Positions 1 to 5,583 of a stretch of 5,807 bases of DNA are shown here, piece after piece. The DNA comes from Candidatus Hydrothermarchaeota archaeon (GTDB taxonomy: Archaea > Hydrothermarchaeota > Hydrothermarchaeia > Hydrothermarchaeales > WAQR01), in contig WAQR01000038.1 in NCBI GenBank assembly GCA_015520145.1, positions 1-5,807 on the forward strand, given 5' to 3'. The notes under the pieces are model-generated. The model did no database searches, had not been told where the DNA came from, and was given only the letters and a program-made list of their open reading frames with translations. Every line of letters begins with the position of its first letter. Position 1 is the stretch's first letter. The position numbers and the translations under genes are program-made.

Positions 1-77
1 ATCCCATCCCCGTTTAAAGGATCGATATGTATATGGTTGTCAGTAAACTGTACATCAGCCTGTTTTTGGGATCTCAT
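1..77 (-). CDS. Partial metal-dependent hydrolase, TatD/amidohydrolase-like (N-terminus only)
   Basis: An open frame reads leftward from an ATG at 77-75 and leaves the window after 25 codons without a stop. It encodes MRSQKQADVQF followed by TDNHIHIDPLNGDG. The His-x-His just after a short hydrophobic strand is the first metal-ligand motif of TIM-barrel amidohydrolases and TatD-like nucleases. The wording TDNHxHxDP resembles archaeal 'predicted metal-dependent hydrolases' of the urease superfamily. The start lies 23 bases inside the end of the upstream DUF116 gene, so the two are probably co-transcribed and perhaps translationally coupled. No strong ribosome binding site is seen before the ATG. 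The family call rests on only about 14 informative residues; a different amidohydrolase subfamily is possible. Confidence 0.6.
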   Translation of the reverse strand, partial: MRSQKQADVQFTDNHIHIDPLNGDG

Positions 78-798
78 CAGGACTACAACCCTTCTCTATC
101 TCTTCGACAGTATCCTCGATCCCTGCCCTCATCTTTCTTAAAAGCTCTTTTATATCCACCTCTGTATGAATGCACCCATCCCTTATGAGAGGCACACCCT
201 GTACCGCGCACTCTGCCCTGGAAATCCTGTGCATCCCTGCATACAGGTCTCTGTGACATGCAACACCAAGTGCTGCCCTTGGTCTGACCCTCTTTATTAT
301 CCTCTCAACGAATGTCCCCCCCGGGACGATATAGAACCTGTATCCCAGCCGTTCTGCCTCTTTTTTCAGTTCTTTAATATCACACATACCACACCCTTTA
401 CAGGTCACACCTTCCATGGAATCGAGCCTGGCAGGACATTTTTCATGCCTCAGACACTGGGGGACTACGAGGATCCTATCTCTAGCATCGATACTTGAAA
501 AACTCTCTTTATTAAGCCCGTTCCTGACCTCTATCCCTATCTGGTCTACAGTCTTTTCGGCAATACCAAACCTTCTTGCAAGGCTTTTTATCTGGAGATA
601 GAAGGTATCGATTGAGAAGAGCAGCACGCTTGGCAGGATAAGCTTCTGCTTTTTTACGAGTATGTACCCTAATATTAAGGTTAGAAAGAGTAGTATAACG
701 ATACCTATTATGATGGCCACTGATATCTTACCGATGGTCGCATAGATTGTATGTGATAATGGGTATTGCATTTGATAACCTATCCTATCCAATTGCAT
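55..798 (-). CDS. DUF116 family membrane-anchored cysteine-rich protein
   Basis: This 247-residue protein matches the DUF116 family as I know it from archaea and bacteria; its biochemical role is unknown. Residues about 23-48 form one strongly hydrophobic membrane helix, followed by a basic segment, so the bulk of the protein is probably cytoplasmic. The soluble domain begins near RILVVPQC (C115) and carries a cysteine cluster: C121, then C133-x2-C136-x2-C139, then VACH (C181), C197 and RDGC (C209). This arrangement suggests a metal or Fe-S site, which is inference. GGT at 160-162 sits in a typical small-residue turn of the family. Start choice is uncertain. The ATG at 798 has GAGG only two bases upstream, whereas the internal ATG at 771 (residue 10) has AGGT at a better six-base spacing. 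The membrane helix is kept either way. The downstream hydrolase gene overlaps its end. Confidence 0.9.
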   Translation of the reverse strand: MQLDRIGYQMQYPLSHTIYATIGKISVAIIIGIVILLFLTLILGYILVKKQKLILPSVLLFSIDTFYLQIKSLARRFGIAEKTVDQIGIEVRNGLNKESFSSIDARDRILVVPQCLRHEKCPARLDSMEGVTCKGCGMCDIKELKKEAERLGYRFYIVPGGTFVERIIKRVRPRAALGVACHRDLYAGMHRISRAECAVQGVPLIRDGCIHTEVDIKELLRKMRAGIEDTVEEIEKGCSPDEIPKTG

Positions 799-806
799 AT
801 CCTCAT

Positions 807-816
807 ATTTAAATCT
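807..816 (-). promoter_or_regulatory. Candidate TATA box for the DUF116 gene
   Basis: On the minus strand this reads AGATTTAAAT, an archaeal TATA-like A/T core. It sits only about 10-18 bases before the ATG at 798 but about 36-45 bases before the ATG at 771. Initiation about 25 bases downstream would give a short leader for the 771 start. This supports the shorter protein, but weakly. Confidence 0.35.
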
Positions 817-865
817 TTAGATACTGTGGGATCGTAATACTCGGTATTAACAAACAGCCCATTAC

Positions 866-901
866 CTGCGGTGTCATCTGTGGTGTTATCTGCGGTGTTA
901 T
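866..901. repeat. Three 12-bp tandem repeats, candidate operator
   Basis: Three head-to-tail copies are visible: CTGCGGTGTCAT (866-877), CTGTGGTGTTAT (878-889) and CTGCGGTGTTAT (890-901), then a partial CTGCC. They lie in the divergent intergenic region, ending about 12 bases before the TATA-like box of the RHH gene. Some RHH proteins, such as plasmid omega repressors, are known to bind runs of short direct repeats. It is therefore inferred that the downstream RHH protein binds here and regulates its own operon, the divergent DUF116 gene, or both. Confidence 0.7.
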
Positions 902-912
902 CTGCCAAAACC

Positions 913-921
913 CTTAAATAT
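913..921 (+). promoter_or_regulatory. TATA box for the RHH/fusion operon
   Basis: CTTAAATAT is a good archaeal TATA match, preceded by a purine-rich CAAAACC that could serve as BRE. Transcription about 25 bases downstream would begin near 943, leaving a short leader that includes the Shine-Dalgarno site at 950. A second A/T run, CATATATAAA at 931-940, would start transcripts at about the TTG codon and remove that site, so it is less likely. Confidence 0.55.
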
Positions 922-949
922 CATATCCATCATATATAAATTACCTTTC

Positions 950-957
950 AAGGTGAT
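950..957 (+). promoter_or_regulatory. Ribosome binding site for the TTG-started RHH gene
   Basis: AAGGTGAT is a strong match to the archaeal anti-Shine-Dalgarno sequence and ends four bases before TTG at 962. An in-frame TAA at 959-961 rules out any earlier start, so this site decides the unusual TTG start. Confidence 0.75.
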
Positions 958-961
958 GTAA

Positions 962-1144
962 TTGAAAAAGGAGTATGTCACAATAAGTATCCCAAAAGAG
1001 CTCTACGAGAACGTGAAGAGGTCAATAGAAGGAACTGGATTTAGGAGCGTGACCGAATTCATGGTCTTCGTCACCCGCCAGATGCTGATACATCGTGACA
1101 AAGATGAGGTAAAAGACAGGCTCAAAGCACTGGGATATCTTTAA
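962..1144 (+). CDS. Ribbon-helix-helix (CopG/Arc-like) regulator, small
   Basis: This 60-residue protein has the RHH layout. A short basic strand YVTISIP (5-11) would insert in the DNA groove. Helix one follows (KELYENVKRSI, 12-22), then a GTGFRS turn, then helix two (VTEFMVFVTRQML, 30-42). Residues 43-60 form a charged extension ending RLKALGYL, which is not part of the core fold. RHH proteins bind DNA as dimers, usually as autoregulating repressors; some act with a partner protein. The TTG start is the only sensible one, because TAA directly precedes it in frame. The fusion gene begins 25 bases downstream on the same strand, so the two form a likely operon. The closing peptide is almost repeated at the end of that protein, hinting at a functional tie. 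The DNA target is not proven; the tandem repeats at 866-901 are the best candidate. Confidence 0.85.
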   Translation: MKKEYVTISIPKELYENVKRSIEGTGFRSVTEFMVFVTRQMLIHRDKDEVKDRLKALGYL

Positions 1145-1157
1145 GACAACTTTACAA

Positions 1158-1163
1158 GAGGTG
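1158..1163 (+). promoter_or_regulatory. Ribosome binding site fixing the fusion-gene start
   Basis: GAGGTG lies six bases before ATG 1170, an ideal spacing. The upstream in-frame GTG at 1161 is part of this site, so it is unlikely to be the start. Proteins of this phosphodiesterase family commonly begin directly with the hydrophobic strand seen here (MIVVIGLD). Confidence 0.75.
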
Positions 1164-1169
1164 TATTCA

Positions 1170-2585
1170 ATGATAGTAGTAATAGGACTGGATGCTGCGA
1201 CATGGAAGATGATAAACCCGAACATCGATGACCTTCCAAACTTGAAAAGACTTGTAAATGAAGGAAAGACAGGGACAATCGAGCTAAAAGAAAGGCCCCA
1301 TTCTGCATCTGTGTGGTGCTCGATATTTTCAGGCAAGACCCCGGAAGAACACGGGCATAAAGATTTCGTTATTAACGGAGAGCTTCAGAAAAGAGAGGAC
1401 ATAAAAGTCAAATTCATCTGGGACATTGTCGGGGACGCATTTGATATCAAGGCACTTGATATCCCATTCGTCTACCCACCATACAACTACGGCTGTGAAT
1501 ACGAAGCAGTTGGATATGGTCTCTCATCCAATCCTGTCGAGCTTGAGGAGGACATGGAAAAGCTGACAGAAAAGGCGGTCGAGATCCTAAAGGACAGACC
1601 CGAGATCTTTGCAGTCGTTTATACAATGCTCGACAAGATCTCGCACTTCCACTGGGGAGAGCCGATGCTCCTTGACTGGTACAAAAAGATCGATGCGAAA
1701 CTGGGAGAGCTTTTAGAATATGTGAAAGAAGACGATAAATTAATAGTGGTGTCAGACCACGGGTTCTGCGACTGGGATGAGGTTAAAGGAGAACACACGC
1801 TACCGAAATCAACTCCAGAAGGCGAGATAAAAGGAGACCACCACCACGAAGCCATTGTAATCACAAAGAACATTAAATATGACATCAAACGCCCGCAGGA
1901 CGTCTTTAATGCAATAAAAAGCGAACTTGATATCGGCATAGAGGAAAAGGTTGAAAAGTCAAAAAAGATAATAAAAGAGGCATTTGACAGGTTCAACAAA
2001 CCTGTGATTGCATGGACGTCTGGAAAAGACAGTATGGCAGTGTTAAGTCTTGTAAGAGAGACCTTCGATGGAAATGTACCCTGTCCCGTCTTACACGGAG
2101 ATACGACAGTGAAATTTAAGGAGATATACGAGTTCAGGGACATGATTAAGGATAAGTGGAACCTCGACATGATTGTAGTAAAGCCTGAGATACCCGAGGG
2201 CTTCAGGATCTCAGAGGACCGGGAAAACTGCTGTCATCTTCTAAAGACCGTACCAATGCAGAAGAAATTCGAGGAGATGGGTATTGATGCGGTTTTATCT
2301 GGCATCAGGTGGGATGAACAGGAGGCACGCTCAAGAGAGACCTATTTCTCAAAACGGGAAACTCATTACCGTGTCCATCCAATCCTGCACTGGAGTGAGA
2401 ACGACATATGGGAATACACAAAGTCAAGGGGGATACCATACAACCCGTTATATGACAGGGGATACAGGAGCCTTGGCTGTGCGCCCTGCACAAAACCCAC
2501 ATCAAAAGACGGTGCGGAAAGGTCTGGACGCTCACAGGATAAAGAGAAGATTATGGAGAGACTCAGGGCGCTTGGATACTGGTAA
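1170..2585 (+). CDS. Fusion: type I phosphodiesterase (alkaline phosphatase superfamily) + APS/PAPS reductase-like domain
   Basis: The protein has 471 residues from the ATG at 1170. Residues 1-235 are an alkaline-phosphatase-superfamily phosphodiesterase. Visible are GLDAATW (metal ligand D8), HSASVW with S45 as the likely nucleophile followed by SGKTPEEHG, LDKISHFHW (D155, H159), VVSDHGF (D196, H197) and GDHHHEAI (His 224-226). All expected metal ligands are present. A short linker leads to a PP-loop ATPase-fold domain of the CysH family (about 265-445). It has AWTSGKDS (282-288), LHGDTTVKFKE and the CC pair C354/C355 with GCAPC (C437, C440). The CC...CxxC set is that of [4Fe-4S] APS reductases. 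The C-terminal ECGLH catalytic cysteine is absent; the protein ends RLRALGYW. CysH-type enzymes bind APS or PAPS, and type I phosphodiesterases cleave phosphodiester or phosphosulfate-like bonds. The joint substrate is unknown. It is co-directional with the RHH gene. No signal peptide is seen, so it is likely cytoplasmic. Confidence 0.9.
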   Translation: MIVVIGLDAATWKMINPNIDDLPNLKRLVNEGKTGTIELKERPHSASVWCSIFSGKTPEEHGHKDFVINGELQKREDIKVKFIWDIVGDAFDIKALDIPFVYPPYNYGCEYEAVGYGLSSNPVELEEDMEKLTEKAVEILKDRPEIFAVVYTMLDKISHFHWGEPMLLDWYKKIDAKLGELLEYVKEDDKLIVVSDHGFCDWDEVKGEHTLPKSTPEGEIKGDHHHEAIVITKNIKYDIKRPQDVFNAIKSELDIGIEEKVEKSKKIIKEAFDRFNKPVIAWTSGKDSMAVLSLVRETFDGNVPCPVLHGDTTVKFKEIYEFRDMIKDKWNLDMIVVKPEIPEGFRISEDRENCCHLLKTVPMQKKFEEMGIDAVLSGIRWDEQEARSRETYFSKRETHYRVHPILHWSENDIWEYTKSRGIPYNPLYDRGYRSLGCAPCTKPTSKDGAERSGRSQDKEKIMERLRALGYW

Positions 2586-2640
2586 ACCGGTAAATAAAAC
2601 TGGTAAATAAGTAATAGTAATTAAGTATATTAATAATAAA
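2578..2640 (+). promoter_or_regulatory. A/T-rich promoter region with short direct repeats before the GPN GTPase
   Basis: The 56-base gap between genes is almost all A, T and G. ACTGGTAAA occurs at 2578-2586 and 2599-2607, and GGTAAATAA at 2589-2597 and 2602-2610. Either GGTAAATAA at 2602 or TTAAGTATAT at 2621 could act as TATA box. The first would start transcription close to ATG 2642. No Shine-Dalgarno site precedes the ATG, which fits a leaderless transcript from its own promoter. Confidence 0.45.
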
Positions 2641-2641
2641 T

Positions 2642-3412
2642 ATGACCATGAGCGTTACTTTGTATTTCGTCGGTACTGCTGGAAGCGGGAAAACCAGGCT
2701 TACAAATACCTTCCAGTTATGGATGCAGAGTCAGGGGCTCAAATCAATCATCGTAAATCTCGACCCGGGTGCAGAACGCCTACCATACGCCCCGGAAGTC
2801 GATATCCGGGACTGGATAGATATAAAAGGTGTCATGTCAGACTACGACCTCGGGCCAAACGGTGCCCAGATAATCTGTGCCGACATGCTGGCTTTGAAGG
2901 TTGACGAGGTAAAATCGGCAATCGAGGAATATGAAACAGATTATGTCCTTGTAGATACCCCGGGTCAGATCGAACTTTTTGCATACCGCAAATCAAGTGG
3001 TGTTGTTGTAGACACACTTGGAGAAAACGCTGCAATGGCATTTTTATTTGACCCTGTCCTATCAAAGACTCCCATGGGACTTACGTCGCTTTCAATGCTC
3101 TGCGGTTCTATACAGTTTAGATTCAGCGTTCCATTTATAAATGCGCTCTCCAAGATTGACCTGTTAAGGCCTGAAGAGCTTGAGAGGATCCTGTCATGGA
3201 GCGAGGACAGCGACAAACTCTATGATGCCCTGATATCCCAGCCGTCGGGTATGAGGAAAGAGATGAATATCGAATCTTTCCGGGTTCTCGAGGATATGGG
3301 ACTTTACAGGGCGCTGACACCGATATCAAGCGAAACGAACTTTGGCATGGAAGATTTATACAATATCCTGCAGCAGACATTTATGGGCGGAGAGGACCTG
3401 GATGCTGATTGA
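2642..3412 (+). CDS. GPN-loop GTPase (PAB0955-like)
   Basis: This 256-residue protein belongs to the GPN-loop GTPases of archaea and eukaryotes, which are homodimeric SIMIBI-class GTPases. Eukaryotic relatives help assemble RNA polymerase II; the archaeal role is not settled. Walker A is GTAGSGKT (11-18), followed by VNLDPGAE (38-45) and the hallmark GPN at 71-73 within DLGPNGA, whose loop reaches the partner's active site. G3 is DTPGQIE (105-111). The G4 position reads SKID (170-173) instead of NKxD, and G5 is near PISSETNFG (227-235). Length is typical for the family. The start may be ATG 2642 or ATG 2648; neither has a Shine-Dalgarno site. RuBisCO follows after 88-91 bases on the same strand without a clear intervening TATA box, so read-through transcription is plausible. 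Confidence 0.95.
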   Translation: MTMSVTLYFVGTAGSGKTRLTNTFQLWMQSQGLKSIIVNLDPGAERLPYAPEVDIRDWIDIKGVMSDYDLGPNGAQIICADMLALKVDEVKSAIEEYETDYVLVDTPGQIELFAYRKSSGVVVDTLGENAAMAFLFDPVLSKTPMGLTSLSMLCGSIQFRFSVPFINALSKIDLLRPEELERILSWSEDSDKLYDALISQPSGMRKEMNIESFRVLEDMGLYRALTPISSETNFGMEDLYNILQQTFMGGEDLDAD

Positions 3413-3455
3413 AGGATTGAAAAAGACTGAAGGAGTGAGAAACTGAGTGAGAGGT

Positions 3456-3490
3456 GATTGGAGATTTGATTGGAGATTTGATTGAAATTT
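3456..3490. repeat. 12-bp tandem repeats in the RuBisCO leader
   Basis: GATTGGAGATTT occurs exactly twice (3456-3467, 3468-3479), followed by a degenerate third copy GATTGAAATTT (3480-3490). The repeats abut the ribosome binding site of the RuBisCO gene. The surrounding 3411-3500 contains only two cytosines, so the leader mRNA would be purine-rich and poorly structured. Confidence 0.75.
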
Positions 3491-3497
3491 AGGAGGT
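3491..3497 (+). promoter_or_regulatory. Ribosome binding site of the RuBisCO gene
   Basis: AGGAGGT is a near-perfect Shine-Dalgarno sequence. It sits three bases from ATG 3501 and six from ATG 3504; the second spacing is better and sets the annotated start. Confidence 0.8.
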
Positions 3498-3503
3498 AAT
3501 ATG

Positions 3504-4736
3504 ATGCTAAGATATGTTGATACAGGATACACGCCGACAGAAGACGACCTAATCGCCGAGTATTATATCGGCTCTAGCATGCCTTTGGAGGAGGCATCCG
3601 AATGGCTTGCGGCAGAGAGTTCTATCGGGACGTGGACAGACCTTTCTACAATGAAGGAGAGGATTGTGAAATTAAAGCCGCACGTGTTTTATTTAAACAG
3701 GGATGAGAGCACAATAAAGGTCGCATATCCAGGCGATCTTTTCGAGAGAGGTAATATGCCTCAGATATTAAGTTCGATTGCCGGGAACATCTTCGGGCTT
3801 AGAGCAATAGAGAATCTGAGGTTTCTTGATATCAGATTCCCGGATAAGATAGTAGAGTCATTTAAAGGCCCAAGATTTGGAATCCAGGGGATACGGAAGA
3901 TATTGGAGGTCGATAAGAGGCCTATTATTGGAACTATAATAAAACCGAAACTCGGTCTTAACGAGAAGGAGCATGCGGAAGTGGCTTACGAGGCGTGGGT
4001 TGGAGGCGTGGATATAGTAAAGGACGATGAGAACCTGTCTGATATGGTCTTCAACCGATTTGAAAAGAGGATAGAGGAAACACTTAAACTTAGAGATAAG
4101 GCAGAAGAGAGGACAGGTGAAAAGAAGATATATATGCCAAACATCACTGCTGAGACGAATGAGATGATAAGGCGTGCAGAGTTTGTCGAGCAAACCGGCG
4201 GTGAGTACGTGATGATAGATATTCTTACTGCCGGATGGGCTGCCCTCCAGTCGTTTAGAAACTTGGACCTCAATCTTGTTATCCACGCCCACAGGGCTGG
4301 TCATGCCGCTGTTACAAGGAATGAGAGACACGGGATTTCAATGCTCCCTATTGCAAAGATCTCGAGGGTTATTGGTGTGGACCAGCTTCATATCGGGACA
4401 TTTGGTGTCGGCAAGATGATGGGTGGCCCGGAAGACGACCTGAGGTATCAGGAAGCACTGACAGGCGAGCTTTCAGGTCTAGAGCCAGTTTTCCCGGTGG
4501 CATCAGGGGGTCTTCATCCCGGGCTTTATGGCATGCTCTGTGAAATTGCCGGGAAGGATATTATCATCCAGGCAGGCGGCGGGATACATGGACATCCAGG
4601 CGGTACGATGTCTGGTGCAAGGGCTGCAAGACAGGCAGTGGACGCGATAATGGAGGGTGTCCCGCTTGCGGAGTATGCAAAGAGCCACAGGGAACTTGGA
4701 GAGGCTCTGGAGAAGTGGGGGGAGGGGAGGAGGTGA
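3504..4736 (+). CDS. rbcL: RuBisCO large subunit, archaeal form III (methanogen-type)
   Basis: Ribulose-1,5-bisphosphate carboxylase turns RuBP and CO2 into two 3-phosphoglycerates. In archaea form III serves AMP/nucleoside salvage or, with phosphoribulokinase, the reductive hexulose-phosphate route. In this 410-residue protein all catalytic residues are visible: E38, T43 and W44 (SSIGTWT), N95 (AGNIFG), K147 and K149 (GTIIKPKLG), K173 (the carbamylated lysine), D175 and E176 (VKDDEN), H263 and R264 (HAHRA), H296, K304 at the tip of loop 6 (GTFGVGKM), S334 (ASGGLH) and G358-G360 (QAGGG). It should be active. GTIIKPKLGL, AYEAWVGGVD and YMPNITA recall Methanocaldococcus MJ1235. The stretch between loop 6 and ASGG is about 15 residues shorter than I recall in that protein, and loop 6 has one extra residue. 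No small-subunit gene is nearby, as expected for form III. The ATG at 3501 is the alternative start. Confidence 0.97.
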   Translation: MLRYVDTGYTPTEDDLIAEYYIGSSMPLEEASEWLAAESSIGTWTDLSTMKERIVKLKPHVFYLNRDESTIKVAYPGDLFERGNMPQILSSIAGNIFGLRAIENLRFLDIRFPDKIVESFKGPRFGIQGIRKILEVDKRPIIGTIIKPKLGLNEKEHAEVAYEAWVGGVDIVKDDENLSDMVFNRFEKRIEETLKLRDKAEERTGEKKIYMPNITAETNEMIRRAEFVEQTGGEYVMIDILTAGWAALQSFRNLDLNLVIHAHRAGHAAVTRNERHGISMLPIAKISRVIGVDQLHIGTFGVGKMMGGPEDDLRYQEALTGELSGLEPVFPVASGGLHPGLYGMLCEIAGKDIIIQAGGGIHGHPGGTMSGARAARQAVDAIMEGVPLAEYAKSHRELGEALEKWGEGRR

Positions 4737-4751
4737 TTTGGAATAATGAAA

Positions 4752-5558
4752 TTATCTAGATAGTTTACTCTGTCGTTTAAAATAGACAAATAGTAACAAC
4801 GTCAGTATTCCGATAAACACGCCCCAGAGATACGTACTGGTTCTACTGCGTTTTTTCAGTTTGATCTTTTTAATCCCGTTTCCGGTCATATAGTTTACAA
4901 TATTTAGCCCAAGCTGCGCATTTGAGTTTCTGTATATAAAGATATTGCCCAGGAAATCTGCGTCTGCAGAGACAAATACCTTCCCCTTACCATATTCTTT
5001 TAGTACGAATATCCCCTTGTTTTGACCCGGGTCTGGGGCTATTAGAACAATCCCTTCGGGGTCTTTCACATACACCATGGGGGTGAGTATTGGTGTATAG
5101 TCACGGACATATCTAAATATCTCATGCCTGGACATATCGCCACGGAAATAGAGGTAATCACTTGAGTTAATTTCCACAACGTCCCCATATATTAAAAGCC
5201 CGAATCTCTCGATTAGAGGGTTTATCTGACTGGAAACCTCACCTCCGCCGAGGACGATTAGAGATCCACCGTTTGAAACATAGTCAACGATATTTTGAAT
5301 TTCATCTGCAGTTATATCCTTTCTGGGGTATGAGATGATAACCGCAGAGATATTATCAAGCTCAAGCAGATCCCGGTCCAATATCCCCCGTTTAATGGAT
5401 TTCACACAGATACCGTTGTCCTCGAGGATCTGTGAAAATCCCAGCAGTTCAGTTGCATCTTCACTATAAATGCTGTATCCCTCGTCATGATTCTCTGTAA
5501 AGAGGACACAGTTGAAGAGATTTAGGAAGACGATAGATGCGAGAAATTTTTCGTTCAT
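4752..5558 (-). CDS. DUF4350-like (GATase-like fold) membrane-anchored protein
   Basis: This 268-residue protein resembles DUF4350/IFT52-like proteins with a class I glutamine-amidotransferase-like fold and no known activity. Seen are VLFTENHDEGYS (18-29), a strand followed by a helix, then AVIISYPRKDITADEI (72-87). Next come YVSNGGSLIVLGGG (93-106), matching the family's 'V..GG.L.vlG' signature, and GKGKVFVSADADFLGNIF (190-207) with the terminal 'N..L..NivnY' helix (212-225). A basic stretch (KKIKLKKRSR) precedes one C-terminal membrane helix (about 243-260), and a short basic tail suggests tail anchoring. Residues 5-20 are hydrophobic and could be a weak signal sequence or simply the first strand of the domain. 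It converges on RuBisCO with only 15 bases between stops. It probably has its own leaderless promoter. A true family assignment needs a profile search. Confidence 0.75.
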   Translation of the reverse strand: MNEKFLASIVFLNLFNCVLFTENHDEGYSIYSEDATELLGFSQILEDNGICVKSIKRGILDRDLLELDNISAVIISYPRKDITADEIQNIVDYVSNGGSLIVLGGGEVSSQINPLIERFGLLIYGDVVEINSSDYLYFRGDMSRHEIFRYVRDYTPILTPMVYVKDPEGIVLIAPDPGQNKGIFVLKEYGKGKVFVSADADFLGNIFIYRNSNAQLGLNIVNYMTGNGIKKIKLKKRSRTSTYLWGVFIGILTLLLFVYFKRQSKLSR

Positions 5559-5583
5559 GATTAGAATTTAACAGGGTTTATCT

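Noticed and set aside
166..498. Plus-strand cysteine-rich ORF of 110 codons
   Set aside because: It lies antisense within the DUF116 gene, has no ribosome binding site, and its cysteines and prolines arise from the opposite-strand coding pattern.
866..901. A CRISPR array
   Set aside because: The 12-bp units are contiguous with no spacers and far too short to be CRISPR repeats.
956..961. ATG-TAA minimal ORF just before the RHH gene
   Set aside because: The ATG overlaps the Shine-Dalgarno site itself, so ribosomes positioned by that site would initiate at TTG 962 instead.
1619..2170. Minus-strand ORF of 183 codons inside the fusion gene
   Set aside because: It is serine/phenylalanine-rich, has no family motif, and mirrors the acidic/lysine-rich codons of the well-supported plus-strand protein.
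1170..2585. A BREX type 4 or DNA phosphorothioation (Dnd) component, since those systems also contain phosphatase-superfamily and PAPS-reductase-like proteins
   Set aside because: The N-terminal half has classic type I phosphodiesterase motifs rather than PglZ features. No methyltransferase, AAA ATPase, helicase or DndB/D/E-like gene is in the window; the neighbours are metabolic or housekeeping.
3490..3492. TAG as a pyrrolysine codon or read-through into RuBisCO
   Set aside because: The frame of this TAG does not join the RuBisCO frame, and a strong ribosome binding site directly serves RuBisCO, so read-through is not needed.
3858..4331. Minus-strand ORF of 157 codons inside the RuBisCO gene
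   Set aside because: It is antisense to the most conserved catalytic region of RuBisCO and shows no recognisable domain.
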